Assembly: GCF_006539825.1 (NCBI RefSeq)
Contig: NZ_BJNT01000014.1
Span: 56,440-120,439 of the forward strand
DNA length: 64,000 bases
DNA from: Corynebacterium variabile
GTDB lineage: Bacteria; Actinomycetota; Actinomycetes; Mycobacteriales; Mycobacteriaceae
Reading direction: 5' to 3'
Both the position numbers and the translations under genes were made by a program. Shown in pieces: positions 54,478 through 63,920 of this stretch (the first letter of the stretch is position 1; each line of letters starts with the position of its first letter). A model generated the notes under the pieces. The model saw nothing but the letters and a program-made list of their open reading frames with translations, was not told where the DNA came from and did no database searches.

Positions 54478-57400
54478 CTATTCCGGCTGGTTCAGCAGGG
54501 GCTCGTATTTGGCGTAGGCGGCACGCAGGTCCGCCTCCCGGTCGAGGATCCGGAACGGGTACTCGAAGAAGTACATCTTCTGGGACTGCGGGTGGACCCA
54601 GGTGCGCTCCTGCAGCGTGAGCGGCTTCTCGCCGCCACGCTTCTCGTGGAGCTTCGCGATTTCTGTCGGGACCTTGCGGCCGTTCTTGTCGAAGTAGTCG
54701 ACCTCGTCGTAGCGGAAGCGCATGACCGGGAACTGGGTCCGGTAGATCATGCACAGCTCATCAGCGGATACGCCGAGAGAGAGCGCGACGATGGCATCGA
54801 TCTCATTCTGTGCAGCGCGGCGTGCTTCGGCATTGCGGAGGGGGGTGTCGATGGTCCATTTCTCTCCGGTGATATCTTCCCACAGTGGAGCATAGGCCTC
54901 GGTGAGGCAGTTCAGGCGGAGGTAATTGAGTATAAGCGTTCCTCTAATGCTAAGTCGTATTTTGGGCATAGGGAACAGAGAAACGGTGCTTGATAGGAGG
55001 TGCGAAAGTCCAAGTGATCTTGCGAAAAAATCAAGCGACATGGAGCTAAGCGTGGCTCCGGCCGCGCAGGTGTCTTCGGGATTTCGAGAAGCGGTTGATG
55101 TGATTGTGAATAGATGACTTGATCCGATAGGGATAATTGCAGGGTATATTGTTCGGAATCCTGTTGTGGCAGCCATTGTCCTCCAACCTACTCTGAAATA
55201 AGATTGTGCTTGATCGATTTCCCCTTTCGCGCTCCAAGGCGAGAAATCTTCGTCAAAAGTTGGTTTCACTATCCGGTCCGGCTGATAGGCGGTCGCCGGG
55301 ACGAAGTCGGCGGGCATGGCCTCGAAGTCGACCTCGGACCAGTCCTTATTGCTGCTCATCGTAGGGTTGGGCTGCTTGGACATAGGTGTTGACACTCCGA
55401 GGTGAGGGCCCTGGAGGATGGCATCATTCCACGACTCCGGATGCTTCCACTCTGTATCGAAGTAGCCCTTTTTCTTGTCAATCGATTCATCCCACCCGCG
55501 TGAGAACTGAAGCCCCAGCTGCTTCATCCGTGGTGCGGCGGCCAGCTTCTCAAGTACTGCAGCGGCCTCAGTATTCACCGTGTAAACCATGCGGGTCTCC
55601 AACAAGGGGGTACCTGGCTCCTCCAGGATGGAGTTCCAGACTCCTAGTTCGTGCTCCTCGACCTCGATAATCCGGTCGCGGTGGGGGCGAAGATCCCAGT
55701 GATTATCATCGTCCTTGAAGCCCGGAAGTGTTCCTGTTCCATCGTGGTGGAGGGAATCGGTGACAGTTTGTGGGTGATAGAGCGACGCCGCGTTGAGGAA
55801 GGACACACCCTCTTGCGGATGACCGTAAAGATGGACTCCATAGGAGACCAGGTTGTGAACATCGAACAGCCGCATCTCGTTGATGAACTGCCAGTGGCGG
55901 CGCAGTCGCCTGTACGCTCCCTCGCGCAACGAAGCAGCCTTCTTTTCGGTGAAGTGAGACCCAGGGTGGATAAGCCCAACGACACCATCATGAGATGCAT
56001 GGCGCCAGGTGGTCTCCATGAACGCGCGGTAGAGGTCCGGTTGTTGGCCACGTAGATAGGGGTACACAGTAACCTCGCTGAGGGAATCTGCTGTAGCCAC
56101 AGATTCACTGATGCCATTGGTTACGGTGGACATAACCACGGGGTTCTCTGACCACTGCTGTCGGCGTTCTCGTTTTGCCGCCTGGGTCGGCTTATGGGCG
56201 AGCATGAACCACGGGTCGTGTTCTGCGTACAGAGCATCCAGGTCCGTGCGGGGCCGCACCCACGGCGGGTTACCCACCTGCAGGTCGAAACCACCCCGGG
56301 ACATAACGGCGGCGAAATCCAGGTCCCAGTGGAAGAACGCCTGAGCGGCGGCGACCTGCTGGACGACTTTCAGCCACGGGTGTGCAGCCAGCAAATCTTC
56401 GGTGGACATCATCCGGCTGAACACGTGATCCTGGGAGTCCACGCCTTCCAGCTCATCCCAGTTCAGGTCATAGCCCAGGCGGGTCTGCCCGGCGGTCTTC
56501 GCCTTCGTGTCCTTGAACGGCGTGCCCAGTGCATCACCGAGCATTGCCAGCCACTCTTCCTTGGAAGGCAGGGCTTCGGTCTCGGTCAGCGGCCAGAACC
56601 ACAGGGCGTTCCACGCGTCCATCACCAGACGCAGGCGCTGGTAGGGGCTGTCCGGGTTGCCGTACAGACCCGCCTCGATCTCTGCGCGGGTTGTGTTCTT
56701 CGCGGACTGCTCTGCCTCGTCCTGCCCCCAGAGATCAATGTCTCGGCGAGCCTGATCCTCGGCGATGCGCCAGCGCACCAGCGCCAGCCGCCACAGCGTC
56801 TCCACGCGTTCCGATGCTGCCGCCAACTGCTTCTGCTGGGCATTGGTGAACCCTGTGCGGACAGACTTCCGCCACTCCTTCATCGCTTTCTGCTCGTCTC
56901 CGGCGATGTCCTTGAGATCCTTGGCGTCCGCCGCGGCACCCCAGCCGTTCGACGGCAGGAGGAAATGGTGGATGCGCCCGGCGACGGCAGGATCAGAGCT
57001 GCCGTCCTCGACGGCTTTCGCGACCCCGTCCATGCCATGCTCGGTAGGGACTTCCTTGAGGTAGTCCTTCTTCGTCACGCTGTTCGCGGAGACGGTCGCC
57101 CTGCGGGAACCGATCAGGGAGTTGCCGTGGCGCAGATGCAGACCGAACCAGGGGGCCTTGAGGTCGGCGGTCATTGTATCCAGCCAGAGCGATATCTCGG
57201 CGAGCTCGACCGCGGTCTTGTTGAGGTCCACGCCGTAGACCTGGTGCAGGGCAATGGAAGCCTTGACGTTCTGCAACTGACGGGTCCGGTCAGTGGACTC
57301 GATGAGGTCGCCAGTTTCCTCCTGCTTCTTGTCCAGGTACAGGTCGGCGAGCTGGCGGACCGCTTCCACAGCGAAGGCGCCGGAACCCATCGCCGGCTCG

Positions 57401-59103
57401 CAGATCGACAGGTCGAGCACGTCATCGGCGCAGGTGATGCGTCCCTCCTCCTGGAGGACCTCGATGGCCTGACCCACGGTGAAACTGGTGAGGACCTGCG
57501 GGGTGTAGAAGGACGCCGACCGCTCCCGGTCGCGGGAGGACTGCCGGAAGACGAAGGATCCGCGCGTGTGCTTCCGGTTCTGCAGCTGTTCGCCGCCGTC
57601 CGCGGTCTCCACCGTGGCCTTGACGAAAGAGTCCGCCGGAAGATCGTCGGCCATGGTGACCGGGACGACCCAGGAACCCTTGGAGGCATCGCCCTTGGGA
57701 GCGACCTCCAGGAGGTCCTGCTCGGCGATGAAGCCGGTGTAGGACATCAGACCCTCATAGACCTGTCCCAGCTCGGTGACACCCAGGGTGGCATAGGAGA
57801 TGAAGCCGCGGTCCTTCTTCGACTTCTCCCGGGTCAGCAGCAGACGCTCCAGAATCCGGTGGAGTGCAAGGTTGCTCAGCTGTACCTCGTTGATCAGTGA
57901 GGTGGCCTGGGGCTGGAAGAGATCGGCATCAAGGTTGCGGAAGACGAGGCCCTCGTTGCCGGCATCCTTCAGATACCCGGCAGCGGACTGGTCCGCGGGA
58001 TCATGGCCGTTGTTGACCATGTCGAAGAGGATCTGCAGGGACTGGTAGAGGTGCGTGCCGCGGCGGGCGCGGTCGGTGACCGGCTCGGTGAGGACCTGGT
58101 CGCGCAGACGGGCCAGGCCGTAGCCTTCGTCGTACTCCGGGGTGCCGGTCGGCAGGATATTGAGCTCCGGGGTCGCCTCGGCGAACAGGAGGAAGAGGAT
58201 CCGGTAGAGGTAGCGCAGGGACTGCTTGGCCAGCTCATTGCCGTCCGGGCCGTCGGTGCATTCCACCGGAAGGTGGTTCTCCCGGCGCCGGTCGAGCACA
58301 TCATTGCCGATGATCTCGATGGACTCACGGACCGCATCGCGCAGACCGGCGGAGACCTGCACGGAATGCTGCCGGGCCTCCTCCATGGTGGCCTCCCACC
58401 ACTGGGAGTGGTCCTCGGCGCGGTCGGTGTTCTCCCGGGCGAGGATGGTGACGATGCGCTGCAGCTCGCCGGCCTTGGAGGTGTCATTCCGCTCCACAGC
58501 GACGCCGAGGTCCACCGCCAGATAACGACCCAGGGGCCAGCCATCCCGGTGTGCCAGGACAATCCACTGGCCGGCGAGGACGAGAAGGAACTCCGGGCCG
58601 TCATCGGCGAGGAAGAGCTCGCTGATGACCTTGGCGCCATGCCAGCTCTGAGCCTTATCACCGAGGAGGACCTCATCGGTCAGACCGGCGGTGGCGAGAT
58701 CCTCCGGCGCGGAGATCGGGGCGGCGGTGAGCACCAGGACCGCGCCGGAGACGGTCCGGCGGCCCGGAAGGGTGACGGCGTCCTCATTGCGGTGGAAGGT
58801 GAGGGTCTTCTCGTCCGCCGGGTAGCCGAAGGCCCGGGCCACAGTAGCGTAGGTGGTCTTCAGCGAGTCCGGGTTGTCGGCGTCCAGCGTGGAGAGATCC
58901 AGCTGAAGATCCTTGTGCGCGGCCGTGAGTCGGACCCAGGGGGAGGTCCCCTCCGCGGCCTTGTCCGCGTTCTTCCACTCGGTGACGCGCTCGGTGACGC
59001 GCTTACCGAAGGTCCGGGAGGACCTGCCCTTGGTCTCCTCGCCGGTGAAGTAGTGGTCGCTCAACCACTCATCGACATTGATGATCGAATCGAAGGTAGA
59101 CAT
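54478..59103 (-). CDS. large N6-adenine DNA methyltransferase (PglX/DrmMI/Eco57I class)
   Basis: 1541 residues from ATG 59103. Motif I DLSICEPAMGSGAF lies near 563 and motif IV NPPW (VGNPPWVRP) near 944. The spacing of about 380 residues is typical of PglX-like enzymes. The N-terminal 500 residues are helical and acidic; the C-terminal third should hold target recognition. It probably methylates host DNA so that the helicase complex spares it. A stretch at about 54920-55250 is clearly AT-richer than the rest while the frame stays open. A start at 59160 would overlap the helicase gene; 59103 has GGAAAG upstream. Confidence 0.9.
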   Translation of the reverse strand: MSTFDSIINVDEWLSDHYFTGEETKGRSSRTFGKRVTERVTEWKNADKAAEGTSPWVRLTAAHKDLQLDLSTLDADNPDSLKTTYATVARAFGYPADEKTLTFHRNEDAVTLPGRRTVSGAVLVLTAAPISAPEDLATAGLTDEVLLGDKAQSWHGAKVISELFLADDGPEFLLVLAGQWIVLAHRDGWPLGRYLAVDLGVAVERNDTSKAGELQRIVTILARENTDRAEDHSQWWEATMEEARQHSVQVSAGLRDAVRESIEIIGNDVLDRRRENHLPVECTDGPDGNELAKQSLRYLYRILFLLFAEATPELNILPTGTPEYDEGYGLARLRDQVLTEPVTDRARRGTHLYQSLQILFDMVNNGHDPADQSAAGYLKDAGNEGLVFRNLDADLFQPQATSLINEVQLSNLALHRILERLLLTREKSKKDRGFISYATLGVTELGQVYEGLMSYTGFIAEQDLLEVAPKGDASKGSWVVPVTMADDLPADSFVKATVETADGGEQLQNRKHTRGSFVFRQSSRDRERSASFYTPQVLTSFTVGQAIEVLQEEGRITCADDVLDLSICEPAMGSGAFAVEAVRQLADLYLDKKQEETGDLIESTDRTRQLQNVKASIALHQVYGVDLNKTAVELAEISLWLDTMTADLKAPWFGLHLRHGNSLIGSRRATVSANSVTKKDYLKEVPTEHGMDGVAKAVEDGSSDPAVAGRIHHFLLPSNGWGAAADAKDLKDIAGDEQKAMKEWRKSVRTGFTNAQQKQLAAASERVETLWRLALVRWRIAEDQARRDIDLWGQDEAEQSAKNTTRAEIEAGLYGNPDSPYQRLRLVMDAWNALWFWPLTETEALPSKEEWLAMLGDALGTPFKDTKAKTAGQTRLGYDLNWDELEGVDSQDHVFSRMMSTEDLLAAHPWLKVVQQVAAAQAFFHWDLDFAAVMSRGGFDLQVGNPPWVRPRTDLDALYAEHDPWFMLAHKPTQAAKRERRQQWSENPVVMSTVTNGISESVATADSLSEVTVYPYLRGQQPDLYRAFMETTWRHASHDGVVGLIHPGSHFTEKKAASLREGAYRRLRRHWQFINEMRLFDVHNLVSYGVHLYGHPQEGVSFLNAASLYHPQTVTDSLHHDGTGTLPGFKDDDNHWDLRPHRDRIIEVEEHELGVWNSILEEPGTPLLETRMVYTVNTEAAAVLEKLAAAPRMKQLGLQFSRGWDESIDKKKGYFDTEWKHPESWNDAILQGPHLGVSTPMSKQPNPTMSSNKDWSEVDFEAMPADFVPATAYQPDRIVKPTFDEDFSPWSAKGEIDQAQSYFRVGWRTMAATTGFRTIYPAIIPIGSSHLFTITSTASRNPEDTCAAGATLSSMSLDFFARSLGLSHLLSSTVSLFPMPKIRLSIRGTLILNYLRLNCLTEAYAPLWEDITGEKWTIDTPLRNAEARRAAQNEIDAIVALSLGVSADELCMIYRTQFPVMRFRYDEVDYFDKNGRKVPTEIAKLHEKRGGEKPLTLQERTWVHPQSQKMYFFEYPFRILDREADLRAAYAKYEPLLNQPE

Positions 59104-59128
59104 ATGTGCTTTCCGAAGTGGTGGCGGA

Positions 59129-62059
59129 TCAGGGGAGGAGAACGAGAAGGGGGCGGACAAGGGAGCGGGCGGGCGTCATCGACTGCATCAGGGCCTGCTC
59201 CTGCTCCACCAGCTGCTTCGACAGGCCCATGGTGCGGGTCATGGAGAGCTGGTTGTTGTTGCTCCAGGCGTCGTAGCGGGCGGTCCACCTGTCGGTGCGC
59301 CGGTGGGCGGTATCTTCCGCCGAGGTGAAGACCGTATTCATCGTGGCCTGGGCAGCGGCGACGGCGGCGGCCATGAGCTCGGCGGTATCTGCCGGGGTGT
59401 GTGTCGAACCGTCGTTGATGGCGCGGGTGCTCAGACCGGTATCCGCGAGCCATGTCACCGGATCCGCGATGACCTCGACGGCGGCCGCGGCACTGCCACC
59501 GATGGACAGGCCGAGCGGGCCTTCGGTCGCCGCCATGAAGGTACGGGAGACGACCTGGCCGTAGGTGTTCGTCAGCGTGCCGAGCAGCAGCACCGTGGGT
59601 GTGGCGACAGTCGCAGTTACCGCCGGGATCTCATTGCGGGGGATGGCACTGAGCGCCCGGTCAGCCGCCCACTCCGAGACCGGGTGGAGGGGACCGAGGA
59701 AGTGTGCCTTCGGCCAGGAGTTGTCCCGGTCGTTGCGGGCGTTGTCCAGCTGCTTTTTGCCGCTGGCGGGTGAGGTCGCCAGCATGAGGTTCTCCTTGAC
59801 CTTGCGGGAGGAGACGTAATCCTGGGGGAGGAAGTCGAACCGCCGGCGCAGATCCTCCGGCGGAGTCAGCTCCACCAGATCGCCGGGGTGTTCCACCCAG
59901 TCGATGCCACCGGCCGTCGGCGAGTTCTGAGGGGCATCCCCGAAGGCCTCGTTGAGAGCATCGCGGAGGTAGTCGATCTCGGAGGGGTAGGTGGTGTCCG
60001 GCAACTGGTCGTAGACCGGGCGGGCGGTTTCCGCGGTCTGCGGTTCGGTGGTCTGTCCGTCGCTTCCGTCGGTCTGTTCTGTGTCAGTTCCGCTGAGCGC
60101 GTTGAGCGCGGCGAAAAGGCCGTTCATGTCGGCAGTGGTCGCCGGGCCGTCCCCCTCGATCTCGGTCACCAGAGCGTGGGCGCCGGAGACGATGTCCTCG
60201 GCGGTATGTACGACCGCATCGAAATCACGGTTACCTCGGAGGACCTCGCGGATGGCTTCCTCCTCGCGCTGTTCGGAGTGCTCACCCATCAGCGAGGCGG
60301 CGTCCCCGAGCAACTGGTGGGCGGTGTACTCGCGCTCGACGAGCTTCTCCAGCACGTGAAGCTCGCCGATGGAGCCGGCGTCCGAGGGATCGAGGAGCAG
60401 CGTGGTGATCTGCGGATTGTGGTGCTGACCGTAGCGGTCGATGCGGCCGTTGCGCTGCTGGATGCGGATCAGTGACCAGGGGATGTCGTAGTGGACGAGG
60501 TGATGGCACTGCAGGTGCAGGTTCACACCCTCGCTGGCGACATCACCGGTGACGAGGATGCGCAGCGGAGTGTCCGAGCGTTTGAACTCGTCGATGATCT
60601 CCATCTGCTCGGTATCCGAGAGACCTCCGTGCATCACCTTCACCGCGCCGGCCGGCATCTTCAGGTGCGTGGTGAGGTTCTCCTGTAGCCAGTGCAGGGT
60701 GGCGACACGCTCGGAGAACACGACGGCGCGGGTCTCCTTGCCCTTGCCGACGCCGATCTCCTGCAGGTAGTTGACCAGGGCATTGTACTTCTCGGAGGTC
60801 TCCGGGGTGATCTTCTCCGACAGGTCGAGCAGGCGCTCCAGATTCCTGGTCTCTGCCGGATCGGAGGTGCCGTTTCGGGTAATTCGGCCGCTGATGGTCT
60901 CGGTGAGGGCAGCGGGGGACGAGAGATAGGTCTTGACGAGCGTCCAGGTGAACAGGCTGTTCGCGCCGCTGACCCAGGTGTCGTGGAGTTCGCGGGCGAC
61001 GGCGTCTTCTTCGCGGGAGGCCTCCACCAGAATGTTCCGGGGCTTCTCCCGCGGCGCCCACTCGCCCCCGACGACCTTGGCGACCTCGGGGGAGTGCCGA
61101 TGGCGACGGATGATCAGTCGCTTCGCGGCCTTCATGTCCACCGAGCCGTCCGGGAGAACAGACAACGGATCGAGCAGGCGGAGGATCTCCTTGAAGGATT
61201 CGTCGTCACCGTTGTGCGGGGTGGCACTGGCGAGGATCAGGGCATCGGTGCGAGGGGCGACCGTGCGGGCAAGCTCGTTGTTCTGGGTGGAGGCGTTCGT
61301 CGCATTGTGGATCTCGTCGATGACCACGGCATCCCAGTGGACCTTGCGCAGCTGCGCCCGGAACTTCGGCGACTTCAGCGTGTCGATCGAGACGATGACG
61401 CGCGGGAAGTAGGTGAAGGGGTTGCGGGAGGCAGGCAGCTTCTGGCGGACCTTCTGGATACCCACGGAATCCAGGCGGACCAGGGGGATCGAGAACCGGG
61501 TCCAGAGCTCCTGCTGGAACTGCTCCATGACATGCTTCGGAGTGATGACGAGGATGCGCTCGCCCCGACCACGGCGGATGAGTTCGGCGAGGATCATGCC
61601 GATCTCCAGGGTCTTACCGAGTCCCACGGCATCGGCCAGGAGAATGCGCGGACGGACGTTCGCCGGATCCAGCGCCCGGTGCACCGCTGAGAGCTGGTAG
61701 TCCAGCGGATCGGCGAGCATACGGGTGGAGACCTCCAGCTCCTGCTGGTCCATCGGGACCGGGGTCTGCCGCAGGGTGGACTCGACCCACAGGCGGGCAC
61801 GGCGGTAGCCGGGGGAGGAATCCGGGGTGACAGTGACCTTCGTCGGGTCGAGAACTTCGATCTCGTCGAGGGCGGTGAAGAAGGTGGCGGTGGTGTCCCG
61901 GACGTAGTCGGAGACGCCGCGGACCCGGACCCGGTATCCGTCGGTGGTGCGGGCAACACCGGTGACCAGCCACTGCTCGTCGCGGACGGTGACGGTGACG
62001 CCGGGGGAGGGAACAGTGTTCTCTGGGGCCGTTGGGGTTTCCGAGACCGGGAGTGTCAT
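59129..62059 (-). CDS. SNF2-family helicase, DrmD-like
   Basis: 976 residues. Walker A DAVGLGKT (143-150), DEIH (248-251), SATPHNGDDESFKEILRLL, and the helicase C-terminal lobe with MHGGLSDTEQMEIIDEFKRS and QQRNGRIDRYGQ (near 540). The C-terminal 350 residues are Ala/Thr-rich and lack a recognised domain. It matches the DISARM DrmD and HepA/RapA group in layout. First gene of the island operon: TATTCT on the minus strand ends 7 bases before ATG 62059, giving a leaderless start. The stop is 25 bases before the methylase start. Confidence 0.9.
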   Translation of the reverse strand: MTLPVSETPTAPENTVPSPGVTVTVRDEQWLVTGVARTTDGYRVRVRGVSDYVRDTTATFFTALDEIEVLDPTKVTVTPDSSPGYRRARLWVESTLRQTPVPMDQQELEVSTRMLADPLDYQLSAVHRALDPANVRPRILLADAVGLGKTLEIGMILAELIRRGRGERILVITPKHVMEQFQQELWTRFSIPLVRLDSVGIQKVRQKLPASRNPFTYFPRVIVSIDTLKSPKFRAQLRKVHWDAVVIDEIHNATNASTQNNELARTVAPRTDALILASATPHNGDDESFKEILRLLDPLSVLPDGSVDMKAAKRLIIRRHRHSPEVAKVVGGEWAPREKPRNILVEASREEDAVARELHDTWVSGANSLFTWTLVKTYLSSPAALTETISGRITRNGTSDPAETRNLERLLDLSEKITPETSEKYNALVNYLQEIGVGKGKETRAVVFSERVATLHWLQENLTTHLKMPAGAVKVMHGGLSDTEQMEIIDEFKRSDTPLRILVTGDVASEGVNLHLQCHHLVHYDIPWSLIRIQQRNGRIDRYGQHHNPQITTLLLDPSDAGSIGELHVLEKLVEREYTAHQLLGDAASLMGEHSEQREEEAIREVLRGNRDFDAVVHTAEDIVSGAHALVTEIEGDGPATTADMNGLFAALNALSGTDTEQTDGSDGQTTEPQTAETARPVYDQLPDTTYPSEIDYLRDALNEAFGDAPQNSPTAGGIDWVEHPGDLVELTPPEDLRRRFDFLPQDYVSSRKVKENLMLATSPASGKKQLDNARNDRDNSWPKAHFLGPLHPVSEWAADRALSAIPRNEIPAVTATVATPTVLLLGTLTNTYGQVVSRTFMAATEGPLGLSIGGSAAAAVEVIADPVTWLADTGLSTRAINDGSTHTPADTAELMAAAVAAAQATMNTVFTSAEDTAHRRTDRWTARYDAWSNNNQLSMTRTMGLSKQLVEQEQALMQSMTPARSLVRPLLVLLP

Positions 62060-62066
62060 GAGGTGC

Positions 62067-62072
62067 AGAATA
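62067..62072 (-). promoter_or_regulatory. defence operon -10 hexamer (leaderless start)
   Basis: TATTCT on the minus strand ends 7 bases before ATG 62059. No convincing -35 element is visible. Confidence 0.5.
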
Positions 62073-62192
62073 CCGGTTCAGGTGCGGAATATCTTAGGAG
62101 GGGCTGACAAAAGTGGTTGGCCGGCCCGGCGGGGTTAGGTGAGGTAAGAGGCCAGCTGGGGATTCTCTCCGGTGGGTTACCCTCGATGGGGT

Positions 62193-62216
62193 GTGATGTT
62201 CATATGGCAATATCAC
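62193..62216. promoter_or_regulatory. 24-bp imperfect palindrome
   Basis: GTGATGTT-CATATGGC-AATATCAC: arms match at 7 of 8 bases around a CATATG centre. It lies 45 bases before the lipoprotein start and 134 bases from the defence operon start. It could be an operator for either. Confidence 0.35.
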
Positions 62217-62260
62217 CTGTGTTCCGGGACGAGAACCCACAACTCACCGAGGAGACCAGA

Positions 62261-63121
62261 ATGTATCTGCGACGACTTGCCGCTGTGACGGCAGCTGTGG
62301 CCATGACTGTGGCGCTCGGCGCCTGCACCTCTGACGGCTCTGATGACGGGGATGCTGCGGCTTCCTCGTCCTCTGCTGCGCCTGAAGCGGCTCCTGCTCT
62401 GCCGGAAGCTGCTGTCGGTGATGCGTTGAAGATCGAGGATGCGACGCTGACCGTGCACATGATGACCCGTGGTTCCGAGTGTGACTACGGCAGCGACGGG
62501 GTACTTCCTGCCGGTGCTGAGCTGGTGCAGCTACGGGCTGAGGTGGACAACGGTGGAGACGCTGGCCTGACCCTCGACCCGGTCAATGTGGTCAACGAGG
62601 ACGGGAGTTCTGCGGACTGGCCGGCCGAGATGAAGGACGGAGGCACCGGGTGCATCCAGGCTGACCACTCCGATGAGTACTACAACTGGAGCGAGGAACT
62701 TCCCGTCGGTGGACCTACCAACGTCTACGGCAACATCGCTGTTCCGGAAGGTGCCGGGATCCTCAACATCGGCGGCTACCGCTTCGAGATCCCGGAGGAT
62801 GAGGCCGATGACGTCGAGGAGCCTGACCCGACGCCTGGGGGTGATGAAGGAGTGGTGCCGGAGGATGCACCCGCCCCGGCAGCGGCCGGCGACTACATCT
62901 GCCCGGACAGCGGCATGAATGTGGTGGATCCTGAGGGGTGTCAGAGGCCCGACGGCTGGAACGGTCCGTACTACGTCGATGTGAACCCGAACTCCGGAGC
63001 CTATGATCCTCGGTTCTACCATGAGGACGGCACCGCGAAGACGTCGTGGGAGATCCAGACCAAGGCCGGTTGTGATGAGGGGTACATCACGGATCCGGAG
63101 CTCTGCGCAGCGGTGCAGTAG
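62261..63121 (+). CDS. secreted lipoprotein of unknown function
   Basis: 286 residues. Signal peptide MYLRRLAAVTAAVAMTVALGA with a lipobox ending LGAC (Cys 22) and a Ser/Ala-rich linker. The first domain (about 50-185) has DUF4352-like beta-strand patterns (ALKIEDATLTVHMMTRGSEC, AELVQLRAEVDNGGD, LDPVNVVNEDGS). An Asp/Glu/Pro linker then leads to a Cys-containing end (DYICPDSGMNVVDPEGCQRP). GAGGAGA precedes ATG 62261; longer upstream frames lack a signal. It is divergent from the defence operon and I see no functional link. Homology beyond the general fold is uncertain. Confidence 0.7.
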   Translation: MYLRRLAAVTAAVAMTVALGACTSDGSDDGDAAASSSSAAPEAAPALPEAAVGDALKIEDATLTVHMMTRGSECDYGSDGVLPAGAELVQLRAEVDNGGDAGLTLDPVNVVNEDGSSADWPAEMKDGGTGCIQADHSDEYYNWSEELPVGGPTNVYGNIAVPEGAGILNIGGYRFEIPEDEADDVEEPDPTPGGDEGVVPEDAPAPAAAGDYICPDSGMNVVDPEGCQRPDGWNGPYYVDVNPNSGAYDPRFYHEDGTAKTSWEIQTKAGCDEGYITDPELCAAVQ

Positions 63122-63233
63122 TGGGATACTTTGGGTCAGCGCCGCCCCGCAGTGCACCATTCAATCACCGGTGTATTGGTGGAAGTCTCGTGCTGATGTC
63201 CTGCTGAAATAGGTGTCCGCGCCGGAGTGGCTA

Positions 63234-63920
63234 CTACTGCGTCATGAAGTTCCGGTCGGCTGTCGGGGCAGTGTACGTGCGCCATTCGGGGTGCTGGCCC
63301 TCCATCCAGGATACGACGTCCAGGATGCGCAGGGCGCTGATGGAGTTTGGCAGCTCCGCTCCGTTGCGCACCTCGTTGATCCGGGTTCGAAGAGTCTCGT
63401 TCGTCGACAACTCGGCGTGCACGGTGTCGAGGAAAACTGTGTCGGGCGCCAGGCGGGATTTGACGACGCGGTCGAAGATCGGGAACAGACGTGGTCGTTT
63501 CCGGGCGATGAGCTTGGTCGCGGTGACTTTGCTGACACCACGAATCTCACACAGAGCTTTCTCCAGTCGGCGGGCCGGCCAGTGGGCGGGCAGCGGTCCT
63601 GGTTCATCGGCCAGGTCTCGATCCGGTCCAATGCCCTTGAGCAATACGGAGTACTGGTTCTGGCGGTAGTAAAGGACTTCGGGGACGGTGCGATACTGAC
63701 CGAGACCGATGCTCAGCATCGGTAATGACAAGAGATCTGCCGGAGTGAAAAAGTCAGCGTGCTCCGGATTGGTTGAGCAGTTGTCGAAGAACGCCCCTCG
63801 GAAGAATGGAGGGCTATCGCCACGCTTCGGAAAATCATCGAATCTTGCAGCATAGTACGCGCCGACGAGGTTGATGTCTGCACTGAGGTCGTCAGTCTGT
63901 AGCGAGGGAGGGACGTGCAA
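63234..63920 (-). CDS. DUF6308-like protein (intact copy)
   Basis: 228 residues. The C-terminal half contains IRGVSKVTATKLIARKRPRL, a helix-hairpin-helix-like pattern followed by FPIFDRVVKS, and ends with ALRILDVVSWMEGQHPEW. The same blocks occur in the frameshifted gene at 35263-36073. The HhH-like segment hints at DNA contact, as in HhH-GPD glycosylases, but no catalytic residue is recognised. The start is taken as TTG 63920, with AGGAG 13 bases upstream; no ATG or GTG precedes the conserved region in frame. Confidence 0.65.
   Translation of the reverse strand: MHVPPSLQTDDLSADINLVGAYYAARFDDFPKRGDSPPFFRGAFFDNCSTNPEHADFFTPADLLSLPMLSIGLGQYRTVPEVLYYRQNQYSVLLKGIGPDRDLADEPGPLPAHWPARRLEKALCEIRGVSKVTATKLIARKRPRLFPIFDRVVKSRLAPDTVFLDTVHAELSTNETLRTRINEVRNGAELPNSISALRILDVVSWMEGQHPEWRTYTAPTADRNFMTQ

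Noticed and set aside
45564..62059. Plain type I or type II restriction-modification system
   Set aside because: There is no HsdS or HsdR-type subunit; the helicase set and DUF1998 fit DISARM/Druantia-like systems better.
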